Assembly: GCA_024274855.1 (NCBI GenBank)
Contig: JAJSAJ010000228.1
Span: forward strand, 1-21,585
Origin: Planctomycetota bacterium
GTDB taxonomy: Bacteria > Planctomycetota > Planctomycetia > Pirellulales > Pirellulaceae
Length of the DNA: 21,585 nucleotides
Direction: 5' to 3'
Below are positions 1 to 8,600 of the stretch, in pieces. The notes beneath the pieces were generated by a model. The model saw nothing but the letters and a program-made list of their open reading frames with translations. It made no database searches and was not told where the DNA came from. A program made the position numbers and the translations under genes. Within the stretch, counting starts at the first letter, position 1, and every line of letters starts with the position of its first letter.

Positions 1-22
1 ACTGCTGTTTTTTCGGTTGATC

Positions 23-72
23 GACCCCAACGGCCTTGTGCCGTTGGTGAGCGAGTCTATTGAGCTAAGAGC
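23..72 (+). repeat. Structured dispersed repeat, copy A
   Basis: Copy A opens with GACCCC and has an 8-bp stem (27-34 with 40-47) around the loop CTTGT. It continues with GTGA, AGTCT and AGCTAAGAGC. The same order of loop and flanking words recurs at 13935-13984, where the stem bases differ but still pair. A shortened inverted relative lies at 160-192. The function is unknown. It could be a mobile palindromic element or a structured RNA. Confidence 0.6.
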
Positions 73-90
73 AACATGTCACTCCAAAGT

Positions 91-136
91 CCCGCTCCCT
101 CCCCGCCGCCGCCAAAAGCGGCAGGGAGGGAGCGGG
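91..136. repeat. Long GC-rich hairpin
   Basis: A perfect 13-bp inverted repeat (91-103 with 124-136, starting CCCGCTCCC) encloses a smaller GCCGC/GCGGC hairpin with an AAAA loop. It lies between copy A and the inverted copy B of the structured repeat, so the three may form one composite element. There is no T-run, so it is not a typical terminator. Confidence 0.7.
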
Positions 137-159
137 AAGGGGCATTTCACCACATCACG

Positions 160-192
160 CTAGCTCACGAAACTTATTCACCCATGGGGGTC
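160..192 (-). repeat. Structured dispersed repeat, shortened copy B
   Basis: Read on the minus strand, this begins GACCCCCATGGGTGAATAAG and ends with GAGCTAG. It resembles copy C (13935-13984) but has only one CCCATGGG word, as if one hairpin arm and the loop were lost. It is inverted relative to copy A, giving GACCCC-type ends at 23 and 192. Confidence 0.5.
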
Positions 193-211
193 CCTTGAGA
201 ACCGTTCTCCT

Positions 212-231
212 CCATTTGGCTAAAGTGTTAC
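212..231 (+). repeat. 20-bp exact repeat, copy 1
   Basis: The 20 bases CCATTTGGCTAAAGTGTTAC occur here and again, inverted and exact, at 14056-14075. Both copies lie close to a copy of the structured GACCCC hairpin repeat. At the second site a partial unit directly precedes the full one, suggesting a short tandem-type repeat. The function is unknown. Confidence 0.75.
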
Positions 232-450
232 AAAAAACCACTTTCGGTCCCATGCAACACGGGCAACGTGGCACCCCATCCAAAGATCATCGACCGCCGA
301 AGAAAATCTAACGAAGCAGGGCCTCGAACCAATTGCGAGCTACCGCTCGAGTACCGTAAACCCGCTCCCGTTGGTCGCTATACGTGACTCAAAATGATTA
401 ACTTCTGCTCGACAAGCATACTAAACAAAACCAGGCATCGAGCAAATAGA

Positions 451-494
451 CGTTTCCGTGACTTTGCACGGAAACGACCTCTAAACCGAAGAGG
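451..494. repeat. Two adjacent hairpins
   Basis: A perfect 10-bp inverted repeat CGTTTCCGTG/CACGGAAACG (451-460 with 467-476, 6-base loop) is followed by a 5-bp stem CCTCT/AGAGG (478-482 with 490-494). Neither is followed by a T-run on either strand. It could be part of an untranslated RNA or a small palindromic repeat. Confidence 0.5.
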
Positions 495-1106
495 CCGAAC
501 AACATCACGCCCCCCCAATTCCTTGTGTGACAACAAGTTACACCATCCATTCCGTTCCAGCCCTCTCGAAAAACTCTGCTCACAATCCGTTCCAACGCTA
601 GCAGAAACGGCTGGCAAGATGGTCCACAAGAGATCGAGCTCCCTGCCGCGCATACCGTGAATCCGGGCATTGGCTTTGCACAGGATTGCAGACCGAATTG
701 AAGGCCGATTTTCACGTTATGTCCAGACCGGCCCCTTTTGGACACCTTCACAGCCAAAGACGCAGGGGTCGCCGAACGTTTTTTCATGCAATACGAGGTG
801 TTCGGCCGAAATCCCCCCACAGAGCAGCCATTTCGCTATAATGCCCGGTGACCGGTCGGAGCGTCACGTAGCCACGTCATGGTGCACACTTTGTGGCAAC
901 CGCTTGAACATCAATGCGCGCAAACCCATAACGCTGGTCGGGGAACAATCCTTTTCCGGACAAGTGTTCTCCATGATCGGTACGCGTGAACGGGGCCTTG
1001 CGACTTCGTTTCTCGACACAAGGCTCCTTGACACAACAAGCCGGCTTCCGTTTGGAAACGTCTTACGATGTCCAACAGCAGAACCTTTTGATTCGGAGAA
1101 CTCGGT

Positions 1107-2126
1107 ATGTGCTCAAGAGAACAAGCGGCCTCTCTTAAGACCGTTGATCGTTTGTCCCGACGCGATTTTGTAAAGGCGATCGGCGTGGCGACTGCCGCGG
1201 GGAGCGTTCTGGTCCCGACCATCCCCGCAGTGGCACACTCCGCAAGTCACGACCGTCGAGCGAAAATCGCTGTCAAGCAACTCTACACAACCTTGACGCC
1301 CGAGCAGAAACAAGTGGTTGCATTGAGCTGGGATGATCCCAAGCGAACCCGAGTCAGCCCAAACTGGAAAATCACCAAAGCCACGGTCGGCGATTTTTTC
1401 CGTGCCGACCAACAGGAGCTGATTCGCGATATCCTGAAGGCAATTACCAGTGAAGAAGGATATGAGAAGTTCATGAAGCAGATGGCGGTCGATTGGGCGC
1501 CGGGCCTGCCACGTTATACGGTCGCGATATTCGGTAACCCGGGCACGGATACGTTCCAATTCACGTTGACTGGCCGACACCTTACGATACGTGCCGACGG
1601 CCGACCGTCCAAGAAAACGGCGTTCGGCGGACCAATTGTGTATGGGCCTGCTCCGAAAGCAACCGAATCCTCCAAGCATCCCGGCAATGTCTTTTGGTAC
1701 CAGGCCAAACGGGCGAATGAAGTATTTCAGATGCTGGATGGTCGACAGCGCAAAGAGGCGTTACTCGATCGCGCGCCCGTTGAGACGGCGATTTCATTGC
1801 GTCAGTCCGGTAAACTGTTTCCCGGCATCGCCGGTTCGGAACTCGCCCCCGACCAAAAGAGACTGTTGCAAGCCGTCTTGACCGACGTGCTGGCCCCTTA
1901 CGGCAAGACGGATGTCGACGAAGCAATGCGTCTTATTCAAGCCGGCGGCGGACTGGACACAGTCCATATCTCGTTCTACAAGAAGACCGCATCCGGGTAT
2001 CCGGATGGCGACATCGGACGCGATGGCGTGTGGGATATTTGGCGACTGGAGAGTCCAACGTTGGTCAGTCATTTCCGTGGTGCTCCCCACGTTCATGCCT
2101 ATTTTCATGCCGGCCGACGCGAATAA
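1107..2126 (+). CDS. Tat-exported DUF3500 domain protein
   Basis: This 339-residue protein starts at an ATG preceded by GGAGA at a good distance (1096-1100). The N-terminus carries a twin-arginine signal, LSRRDFVKAIG, followed by an alanine-rich hydrophobic stretch ending near PAVAHS. It is therefore probably exported folded through Tat. The rest resembles DUF3500: an early LTPEQKQ helix, a region with a YTVAIFGNPG-like motif, the strand-rich TGRHLTIRADG segment, and a C-terminal FRGAPHVHAYFH motif. The biochemical function of DUF3500 is not established. The C-terminal His-x-His motif may bind metal, but that is inference. The gene stands alone. Its stop codon lies inside a 13-bp tandem duplication, and a REP-like element follows about 180 bp downstream. 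Confidence 0.85.
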   Translation: MCSREQAASLKTVDRLSRRDFVKAIGVATAAGSVLVPTIPAVAHSASHDRRAKIAVKQLYTTLTPEQKQVVALSWDDPKRTRVSPNWKITKATVGDFFRADQQELIRDILKAITSEEGYEKFMKQMAVDWAPGLPRYTVAIFGNPGTDTFQFTLTGRHLTIRADGRPSKKTAFGGPIVYGPAPKATESSKHPGNVFWYQAKRANEVFQMLDGRQRKEALLDRAPVETAISLRQSGKLFPGIAGSELAPDQKRLLQAVLTDVLAPYGKTDVDEAMRLIQAGGGLDTVHISFYKKTASGYPDGDIGRDGVWDIWRLESPTLVSHFRGAPHVHAYFHAGRRE

Positions 2127-2142
2127 ATGACGCGAATAAATG
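2117..2142 (+). repeat. 13-bp tandem duplication across a stop codon
   Basis: The unit ACGCGAATAAATG occurs twice in perfect tandem (2117-2129 and 2130-2142). The first copy holds the TAA stop of the DUF3500 gene (2124-2126). It looks like a recent slippage duplication and does not change the protein. Confidence 0.9.
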
Positions 2143-2506
2143 ACACTCTGTCGTTTCACCATGGAGGGGAGCGGTCGTTCAACACTCGCAGATTTGCTTG
2201 CCGGATGGAACTCGGGTATCTTGAATCGTTCGTGCGTCCCATGATTGAGTCGTGCGGAATCGGCCCGAGTGGTACGGGCTCGGCCAGTGTAGCCGTTCAC
2301 GCTGCTGGGGTCTGACGCAATTTTCGGCGGAGAAAGCGTTTCTTTACGCGAACACATTTTGTCGCCGAAAATGGGTCTGACCCCTTGGAAGCGAGCCAGT
2401 GCCGCAACACAAATCGACTTTGCCCGCCGGCAGCAATCAACAACAATAAACGTCGGTGCGGCCGTTACCATCATTCCCCCAAAACAGACCCGAGTGGGAG
2501 TCGACC
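2143..2506. other. Intergenic region with REP-like element
   Basis: No gene is supported between the DUF3500 gene and the glycosidase. The only clear structure is the hairpin element at 2307-2384. No convincing promoter was identified for the downstream gene. Confidence 0.6.
2307..2384. repeat. REP-like palindromic element with GGGTCTGACCCC end
   Basis: Outer words GGGGTCTGAC (2307-2316) and GGGTCTGACCCC (2373-2384) flank a perfect 10-bp inverted repeat, ATTTTCGGCG (2320-2329) and CGCCGAAAAT (2363-2372). A small GCGT/ACGC stem lies inside. The right end is itself a palindrome. This layout is like REP/BIME-type elements associated with TnpA_REP transposases. No transposase is present in the window, so it would be a non-autonomous copy. 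Confidence 0.65.
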
Positions 2507-5500
2507 ATGTTCCGGAACGTCGTCTCGTCGTGGACTATTATTCTTGCCGCCTTTGTCGCGACTCGATGCGCGCACGCCACGCCACCGCTGCCCGAATCGT
2601 ATTCGACGCTTCTCGGACAGTTTCAAGACCCGCCGCCCGAGTTCCGGCCCGCGCCTCTATGGGTATGGCACGACAAAGTCAGCACGAAAAAGATCAACCG
2701 GGACTTGGATGATCTGAAGGCGACCGGTTTTGGTGGCGTCTTTATCCATCCTCGCTATGGTTTGATCACCGAGTACTTGTCGGACGAGTGGTTCCGCCTG
2801 GTAAAAGAGACGAACGAGCGTGCCAAACAGCTTGGGCTGAAGACATGGATCTATGACGAGAACTCGTTTCCCAGCGGCTTTGCCGGTGGGCATGTCCCGG
2901 CTGAAATGCCAAAATCGTACAACCAGGGGCAAGGATTCGTCATGAAACGCGTTTCGGTCATTCCAAAGAATATATCCAAGTACGAAATCGTCTTGTCAGG
3001 TAGCCCTTCCAGCCAGGACGCCACCGGAAAAGTGAAACCGGGCGATCAAGGCGATTTCTATCTGTTTGATAGGGTCAGCTACCCGCACAGCAAATGGCAC
3101 GCCGGCTTTACATACGTCGATTTGCTTGTTCCCGGAGTGACCGAGAAGTTCATTGAAGTCACGATGCGCGGTTACCAGCGGGTACTCGGCGCCGATTTCG
3201 GCACGAGTGTACCTGGGATTTTTACGGACGAACCCAACATCCGACCGCCGCTAGGCCAGTCGATTCGCTGGACACCGGCGTTATTCGACGAGTTCCGCCA
3301 ACGCTGGGGCTACGAACTCAAGACGCACCTGCCGTCACTGTTCGATGAAATCGGTAATTGGAAGCGAGTGCGGCACGACCATTACCAGTTGTTGCTCGAA
3401 CTGTTCATTCGGTATTGGTCCAAGCCTTGGCACGAGTACACGGAACAGCACAACCTGAAATGGACAGGCCACTACTGGGAACACGGCTGGCCGAATCCCG
3501 TGCACGGCGGCGACAACATGGCAATGTACGCCTGGCACCAAATGCCAGGCATTGACATGTTGTTCAATACGATGGACCAAGATGCCATTCAATTCGGTAA
3601 CATCCGTGCCGTCAAAGAGCTTCGGAGCGTTGCGAACCAGATGGGACGACGACGCACACTGAGTGAAACATACGGTGCGGCCGGTTGGGAGCTCCGCTTC
3701 GAGGACATGAAACGATTGGGCGATTGGGAATATGTATTGGGCGTCAATTTCATGAATCAACACCTGACGTACATGAACTTGACGGGAGATCGCAAACATG
3801 ATTTTCCGCAGGGGATCTGTTACCAGACACCCTGGTGGAAGCACTACACAGTGCTTAACGACTACTTCGCACGGCTATCGGTCGCACTCTCCACCGGCCA
3901 ACAAGTCAACAGGATACTCGTCCTCGAGCCAACATCCACGGCATGGATGTATTACGCGCCGGGAAAATCGAACGAAAAGCTCGCACGCATCGGTGATGCC
4001 TTCCACGCATTTCTTACCGATCTTGAGAAACACCAGATTGAATACGATCTGGGCTGCGAAAACATTATTGCCGATCACGGCAGTATCGATGGGAAGTCAT
4101 TTCTGATCAAACACGGTCGTTATGATCTTGTTGTCTTGCCTCCGTATTTTGAGAATCTCAACGCACCAACTTATAAACTGCTCAAACGTTATGTCGATGC
4201 AGGAGGACGTGTTCTGGCGTTTTCAGATCCGCCTTCGTTTCTTGATGGAGTTCCCAATAACGGCACTCGACAGTTGGCTCAACAGACGAATTGGCAACGG
4301 GCGAATGCCGTCTCGACGGCGTATGACCAGTTGGCGAACCGGAGTTTTCGCGTAATACAGCCAACGGCAATCCGGGGAACTTTGCTGCACATGCGGCGCT
4401 CGCTACAGGACGGTGAACTCCTGTTTCTCACCAACTCGAGCCTCACGGAACATTCAGTCGGCACGTTATCGACCCGCGGAACTTACGTCACTCGTCTGGA
4501 TCTGTTTACCGGAAAACCGCAACCCTACCCGGCAGAATCCAAATCGAAACGACTGAAGATACAATTTGATATTCCACCAGCCGGCAGTCTTCTGTTATTT
4601 GTCAACAACAAGCCGGGGCTCGGAACCAAGCCTATTGCGTCACATGCATCAACCCGGGTTTTGCCGGCCCCGCCCAGTACCGTCTCGCGACTGGCACCGA
4701 ACATGTTGACGTTGGACTATTGCGACATCGAAGTCGAAGACAAGAAGTCCGAGGGGCTCTATTACTACAGCGGCGGAATCAAGATCTGGCAAGCACACGG
4801 ATACAAGGAGAATCCGTGGGTCTCCTCAGTTCAATGGAAGAGCGATTTGATCAATGCCGATCACTTCGGTCCCGATACGGGGTTCGAAGCCCGCTATCCC
4901 TTCCATGTAGACAAGGGAGTCGATATGACGTCGCTGCGGGCCATCGTTGAACGGCCAGGGCTTTGGCAGGTCGACATTAATGGGCATCGCATTCGGGCCA
5001 CGGTCGACCAATGGGCAATCGACAAGACGTTTGGCGTATTCGACATTGGCAAGCACGTGAAAATCGGACGCAACGAAATCACGATCATCATGCATCCGAT
5101 GTCCATTCTTGCCGAACTCGAACCGGTCTATGTTATTGGCAATTTCAATCTGAAGGCACAACCACATGGCTGGAAACTGGTGAAACAAACGAAGATGAGA
5201 CCAGGGTCTTGGAAACGCCAAGGCCTGCCATTCTACCCATACGACGTAGCGTACACCAAGACCGTGACAATCCCAAAGTGCCGGCGTGTGGTCGTGCGGC
5301 TGGATGATTGGAGTGGAACGGTGGCTGAAGTGCGAGTCAACGGACGACGCGCCGGCATTATTGGCTGGAAACCGTATGAACTGGATATCACACGCTTCGC
5401 AAAGGAAGGTACCAGCCAGATCACCGTGATCGTTACCGGCAGCTTCAAAAATCTGCTCGGCCCGCATCACAATGTGACTCGACGTGGCATCGTGACGCCC

Positions 5501-5599
5501 TGGAGCTTCAAGTTCGCTCCGCAAAAACAGCCACCCGGCGATGCCTACGACTTGCTGGACTACGGCCTGTTCAAGGACTTTTCGATCATTGTGCAATAA
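2507..5599 (+). CDS. Secreted glycoside hydrolase, GH106-like (putative alpha-L-rhamnosidase)
   Basis: The ATG at 2507 was chosen over an upstream in-frame GTG (2456). GGGAG lies 7 bases before it, and the product then begins with a signal peptide (about residues 1-24, ending CAHA). The mature protein is about 1,000 residues. The N-terminal half looks like a TIM-barrel of the GH106 type: APLWVWHDK (about 49-57), GFGGVFIHPRYG (74-85), TWIYDENSFPSG (113-124), GIFTDEPN (237-244) and SETYGAAGW (386-394). Glu242 and Glu387 are candidate catalytic carboxylates, which is inference. The last 150 residues contain a GH2-type sugar-binding jelly-roll with RLDDWSG and VNGRRAG. It probably cleaves rhamnosides or related plant or algal polysaccharide side chains outside the cytoplasm. 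The exact substrate cannot be read from sequence. A strong hairpin follows the stop. Confidence 0.8.
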   Translation: MFRNVVSSWTIILAAFVATRCAHATPPLPESYSTLLGQFQDPPPEFRPAPLWVWHDKVSTKKINRDLDDLKATGFGGVFIHPRYGLITEYLSDEWFRLVKETNERAKQLGLKTWIYDENSFPSGFAGGHVPAEMPKSYNQGQGFVMKRVSVIPKNISKYEIVLSGSPSSQDATGKVKPGDQGDFYLFDRVSYPHSKWHAGFTYVDLLVPGVTEKFIEVTMRGYQRVLGADFGTSVPGIFTDEPNIRPPLGQSIRWTPALFDEFRQRWGYELKTHLPSLFDEIGNWKRVRHDHYQLLLELFIRYWSKPWHEYTEQHNLKWTGHYWEHGWPNPVHGGDNMAMYAWHQMPGIDMLFNTMDQDAIQFGNIRAVKELRSVANQMGRRRTLSETYGAAGWELRFEDMKRLGDWEYVLGVNFMNQHLTYMNLTGDRKHDFPQGICYQTPWWKHYTVLNDYFARLSVALSTGQQVNRILVLEPTSTAWMYYAPGKSNEKLARIGDAFHAFLTDLEKHQIEYDLGCENIIADHGSIDGKSFLIKHGRYDLVVLPPYFENLNAPTYKLLKRYVDAGGRVLAFSDPPSFLDGVPNNGTRQLAQQTNWQRANAVSTAYDQLANRSFRVIQPTAIRGTLLHMRRSLQDGELLFLTNSSLTEHSVGTLSTRGTYVTRLDLFTGKPQPYPAESKSKRLKIQFDIPPAGSLLLFVNNKPGLGTKPIASHASTRVLPAPPSTVSRLAPNMLTLDYCDIEVEDKKSEGLYYYSGGIKIWQAHGYKENPWVSSVQWKSDLINADHFGPDTGFEARYPFHVDKGVDMTSLRAIVERPGLWQVDINGHRIRATVDQWAIDKTFGVFDIGKHVKIGRNEITIIMHPMSILAELEPVYVIGNFNLKAQPHGWKLVKQTKMRPGSWKRQGLPFYPYDVAYTKTVTIPKCRRVVVRLDDWSGTVAEVRVNGRRAGIIGWKPYELDITRFAKEGTSQITVIVTGSFKNLLGPHHNVTRRGIVTPWSFKFAPQKQPPGDAYDLLDYGLFKDFSIIVQ

Positions 5600-5603
5600 A
5601 CGG

Positions 5604-5635
5604 CGGCCGCTTCATCCTGGGAAGGGATGCGGCCG
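5604..5635 (+). terminator. Hairpin just after the glycosidase gene
   Basis: CGGCCG (5604-5609) pairs with CGGCCG (5630-5635), and CATCC (5613-5617) with GGATG (5625-5629), leaving a 3-base bulge. It begins 4 bases after the TAA of the glycosidase. There is no T-run, so it may be a mRNA-stabilising hairpin or a weak terminator rather than a classical one. It separates the glycosidase from the propeller gene. Confidence 0.45.
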
Positions 5636-5691
5636 ATTGCGTGCCTCGCGACCTGCCCGCAGCTATCCACGCAGGCATTAACAGAAAGACC

Positions 5692-8600
5692 ATGATGAAC
5701 AAATGGACTGTCCTTTGGATTGCTGCGTGGTGGCTCGTAAGCGTGGCAAATGCGGCGGATTGGCCGACTTACCAGGGCGATTCCGCACGGACCGGTTACA
5801 CAAACGAGCAGCTGTCGGACTCCCTAACCACGGCATGGACCTACCGCGCCAAATGTCAACCACAATCCGCATGGCCAACTCGAAACCGTGAACAGTTCGA
5901 TCGGGCATACCAACCCGTAATTGCCGGTGACACGCTACTGTTCGGTAGTTCCGCGGACGGCAAGGTCTATGCACTGGATGCTGGAACCGGCGATGAACGT
6001 TGGACTTTCTACACAAACAGCCCCATTCGCTTCGCACCGACGGCGTGGCGAGACCGGTTGTTCGTCGCCAGCGATGACGGAAACCTGTACTGCCTGACCC
6101 TGAATGACGGAAGGCTCCTTTGGAAGTTTCAAGGTGGAGCTTCTGACGATATGGTATTGGGCAACGAGCACATCGTATCGCGTTGGCCGGTTCGCGGGGG
6201 TCCTGTCGTCGCCGCCGACGTCCTCTATTTTGGAGCTGGCATCTGGCCCTCCGAAAAGATCTTCATCCATGCGGTTGATCCCAATACGGGCAAGGTACTT
6301 TGGTGCAACGACTCGACCGGTCGGATCGAGATGGATCAACCTCATCCGACCGCACGTGCCAACAGCGGCATTGCGTCCCAGGGCTATCTGGCCGTGCTCG
6401 ACAACGGCCTGATAGTCCCGACGGGCCGAGGCGTGCCTGCCGTATTTGATCGTCGAGATGGCACATTCAAGTATTGTCGCTTGCAACAAGATTCACACGC
6501 AGGCGGCAGCGATGTGGTTGCCGCGGATGGATACTTCTATCACGGCGGTGCGAGCTACGATTTAGCCAGTGGGACTGGACGCGGAAAACTCGGGGCTCCC
6601 GTCGTCGCCCATCCCAATTGGATTATCGCCGCACGCAACGGCAAACTCGTAGCATTTGACCGGCAGAACATTTGGACAGAAAAGGAACAGGTGGATCGCA
6701 AAGGTAGCAAGCGAACCGTTCGCCGACTGGCAAAGCCGGCTTGGTCCGTTGACCTTCCCGACGAGGCGCATGTCCCACGGAGGTTGAAGCGAGGCACGCA
6801 ATTGCGACCGGGAAACCGTATGGGATCAACCGCCTGGAGTCGTCCCGCGTTGGGTGACGCTCCCGGAGCGATCATTGCGACGGCCGACAAAGTCATTGTG
6901 GCAGGCAACAACTGCGTGCTGCTTATCGACATTCAGTCTCGCACCATCATCGACAAACTGCCGGTGGAAGGCGTTGTCCACGGGCTGGCTGTTGCCGATC
7001 ATCGACTCTATGCCAGTTCGGACCGTGGGATGATCCGTTGTTTCGAAACGGCAAGAGAATCGACGGATTCCAACTCCCCGACCAAGCTGTCCCGCGCGGT
7101 TGCAGAAAGAAGCCAGCCTGAGACGACACCGGATCCGGAGCCACACGACCTTGTCTATGCCAACGCTGCCAACGAAATCATTCGCAGAACAGGAATCACA
7201 CGCGGCTACTGCGTTGACCTGTCATGTGGCGATGGCCGCCTCGCTCTGAATCTTGCAAAGCGAACCGAGCTCAGAATCTACGCGGTTTCCGACGATGCCG
7301 ATCATGTTCGGGAAATCCGCCGCATGATCGACGAAGCTGGACTCTATGGTACGCGAGTAACCGTGCACTATGCTGCTCCAGCCACAATCGGCTATCCCAA
7401 CTATTTTGCGGATCTGGTCGTATCCGGCCGGTCGGTAACAGACGGGGCTGCCGTCGTTCCGGCAGAAAAGGCACATCAACTTCAACGACCGTACGGGGGC
7501 GCGATTTGCATCGGACGGCCCGAAGAAATGCGATTGGATATACGGAACGGGCTGGCGGGAGCCGGTTGGTGGACACACCAAAACACGGATCCGCAAAACA
7601 CGCTCTGTTCGAGTGACGAGCGAGTTCGCGGCCCCTTGGAGATGCTTTGGTATCGCGACACACAATTCGTAATGCCGAGCCGACACGGACGCGGCCCAGC
7701 CCCTCTGGTGGCCGACGGGCGCATGTTCGTCGAAGGACTGAATGGCCTGCAGGCGGTCAATATTTACAATGGTCGCGTTCTCTGGGAACTTCCGCTCGAG
7801 AACATCCTATGGCCTTACCACGGGGAAGCTAGTTTGGGAGTGGCATGGACCGGCAGTAATTACTGCGTTGGCGACAAGAGCGTGTTCGTTCACACGGGCA
7901 ACAAATGCCTCAGAATCGATGCCGCAAGCGGCACAATCACCGCCGAGTTGCTCCCCCCGCCACGGCCCTACGGCAAGGCGGGAACGTGGGGCTATATAGC
8001 CCATCAGAACGGCCTGCTCTTTGGATCACTGGTCGATGACAAGTACCTGGTCGAAGCATGGTCATCTCGTTGGTCGACCGAGCGGCTCTATACCGAATCG
8101 ATCCTGCTGTTCGCAATGGACGCCCAATCTGGTGAGATCAAGTGGACATTTCGGCCGCGTGATTCGATCCGGCACAATGCAATTGCGATTGGTGAACACT
8201 CGGTCTATTTGCTCGACCGTCCACAAGATCCAAACGACACACTATTCAATCCACCTCGAGTATCCAGCAGCACGGGCCGGCGCTCGACATCCATGGGCAC
8301 TCGGGAAGGTAAGCCGCTGGGTTGGCTGGTGCGCCCCGATCGGGGGCGTCTGGTGGCAATCGATTCGCGGAATGGCAAGATCCGGTGGGAGACGAACAAG
8401 AACGTGTTCGGCACGATGCTGGCCTGTAGTCGCAAATACAAATTGTTGCTCATGAGCTACCAACCATCTCACCAGCCGACTCGACAGTCTGAATTGGCGG
8501 ACCGGATGGCCGTCTATCAGACGCGTGATGGAAAGCGACTATGGCTCATTCACGCCGACTACGAGTCTCGGCCGATCGTGAACGGCCGAACCATCTACGC

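Larger units (their letters stand above)
193..1106. other. Region without a convincing gene
   Basis: Several open frames cross this stretch, but none has a recognisable protein family, a good ribosome binding site or a plausible composition. It holds the palindrome GAGAAC-C-GTTCTC (197-209), a 20-bp repeat (212-231) and hairpins near 451-494. It also has a perfect TATAAT (837-842) without a good -35 and a TTGACA (1028-1033) without a good -10. Either could belong to the promoter of the DUF3500 gene at 1107, but neither is convincing. Confidence 0.6.

Noticed and set aside
1..192. A CRISPR-like repeat array
   Set aside because: The repeats are inverted hairpins of different sequence, with no regular spacers and no cas genes nearby.
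197..209. GAGAAC-C-GTTCTC as a LexA/SOS box
   Set aside because: The spacing between half-sites is one base, unlike known LexA boxes, and no SOS gene follows.
398..820. A 140-residue open frame on the minus strand in the left gap
   Set aside because: No recognisable domain, no good ribosome binding site, a cysteine- and serine-rich composition unlike its neighbours, and overlap with other frames of the same kind.
670..1173. A 167-residue open frame on the plus strand
   Set aside because: It overlaps the start of the well-supported DUF3500 gene in another frame and shows no family similarity.
4826..5596. A 256-residue antisense frame inside the glycosidase gene
   Set aside because: It lies fully opposite a well-supported coding region and has no recognisable motifs.
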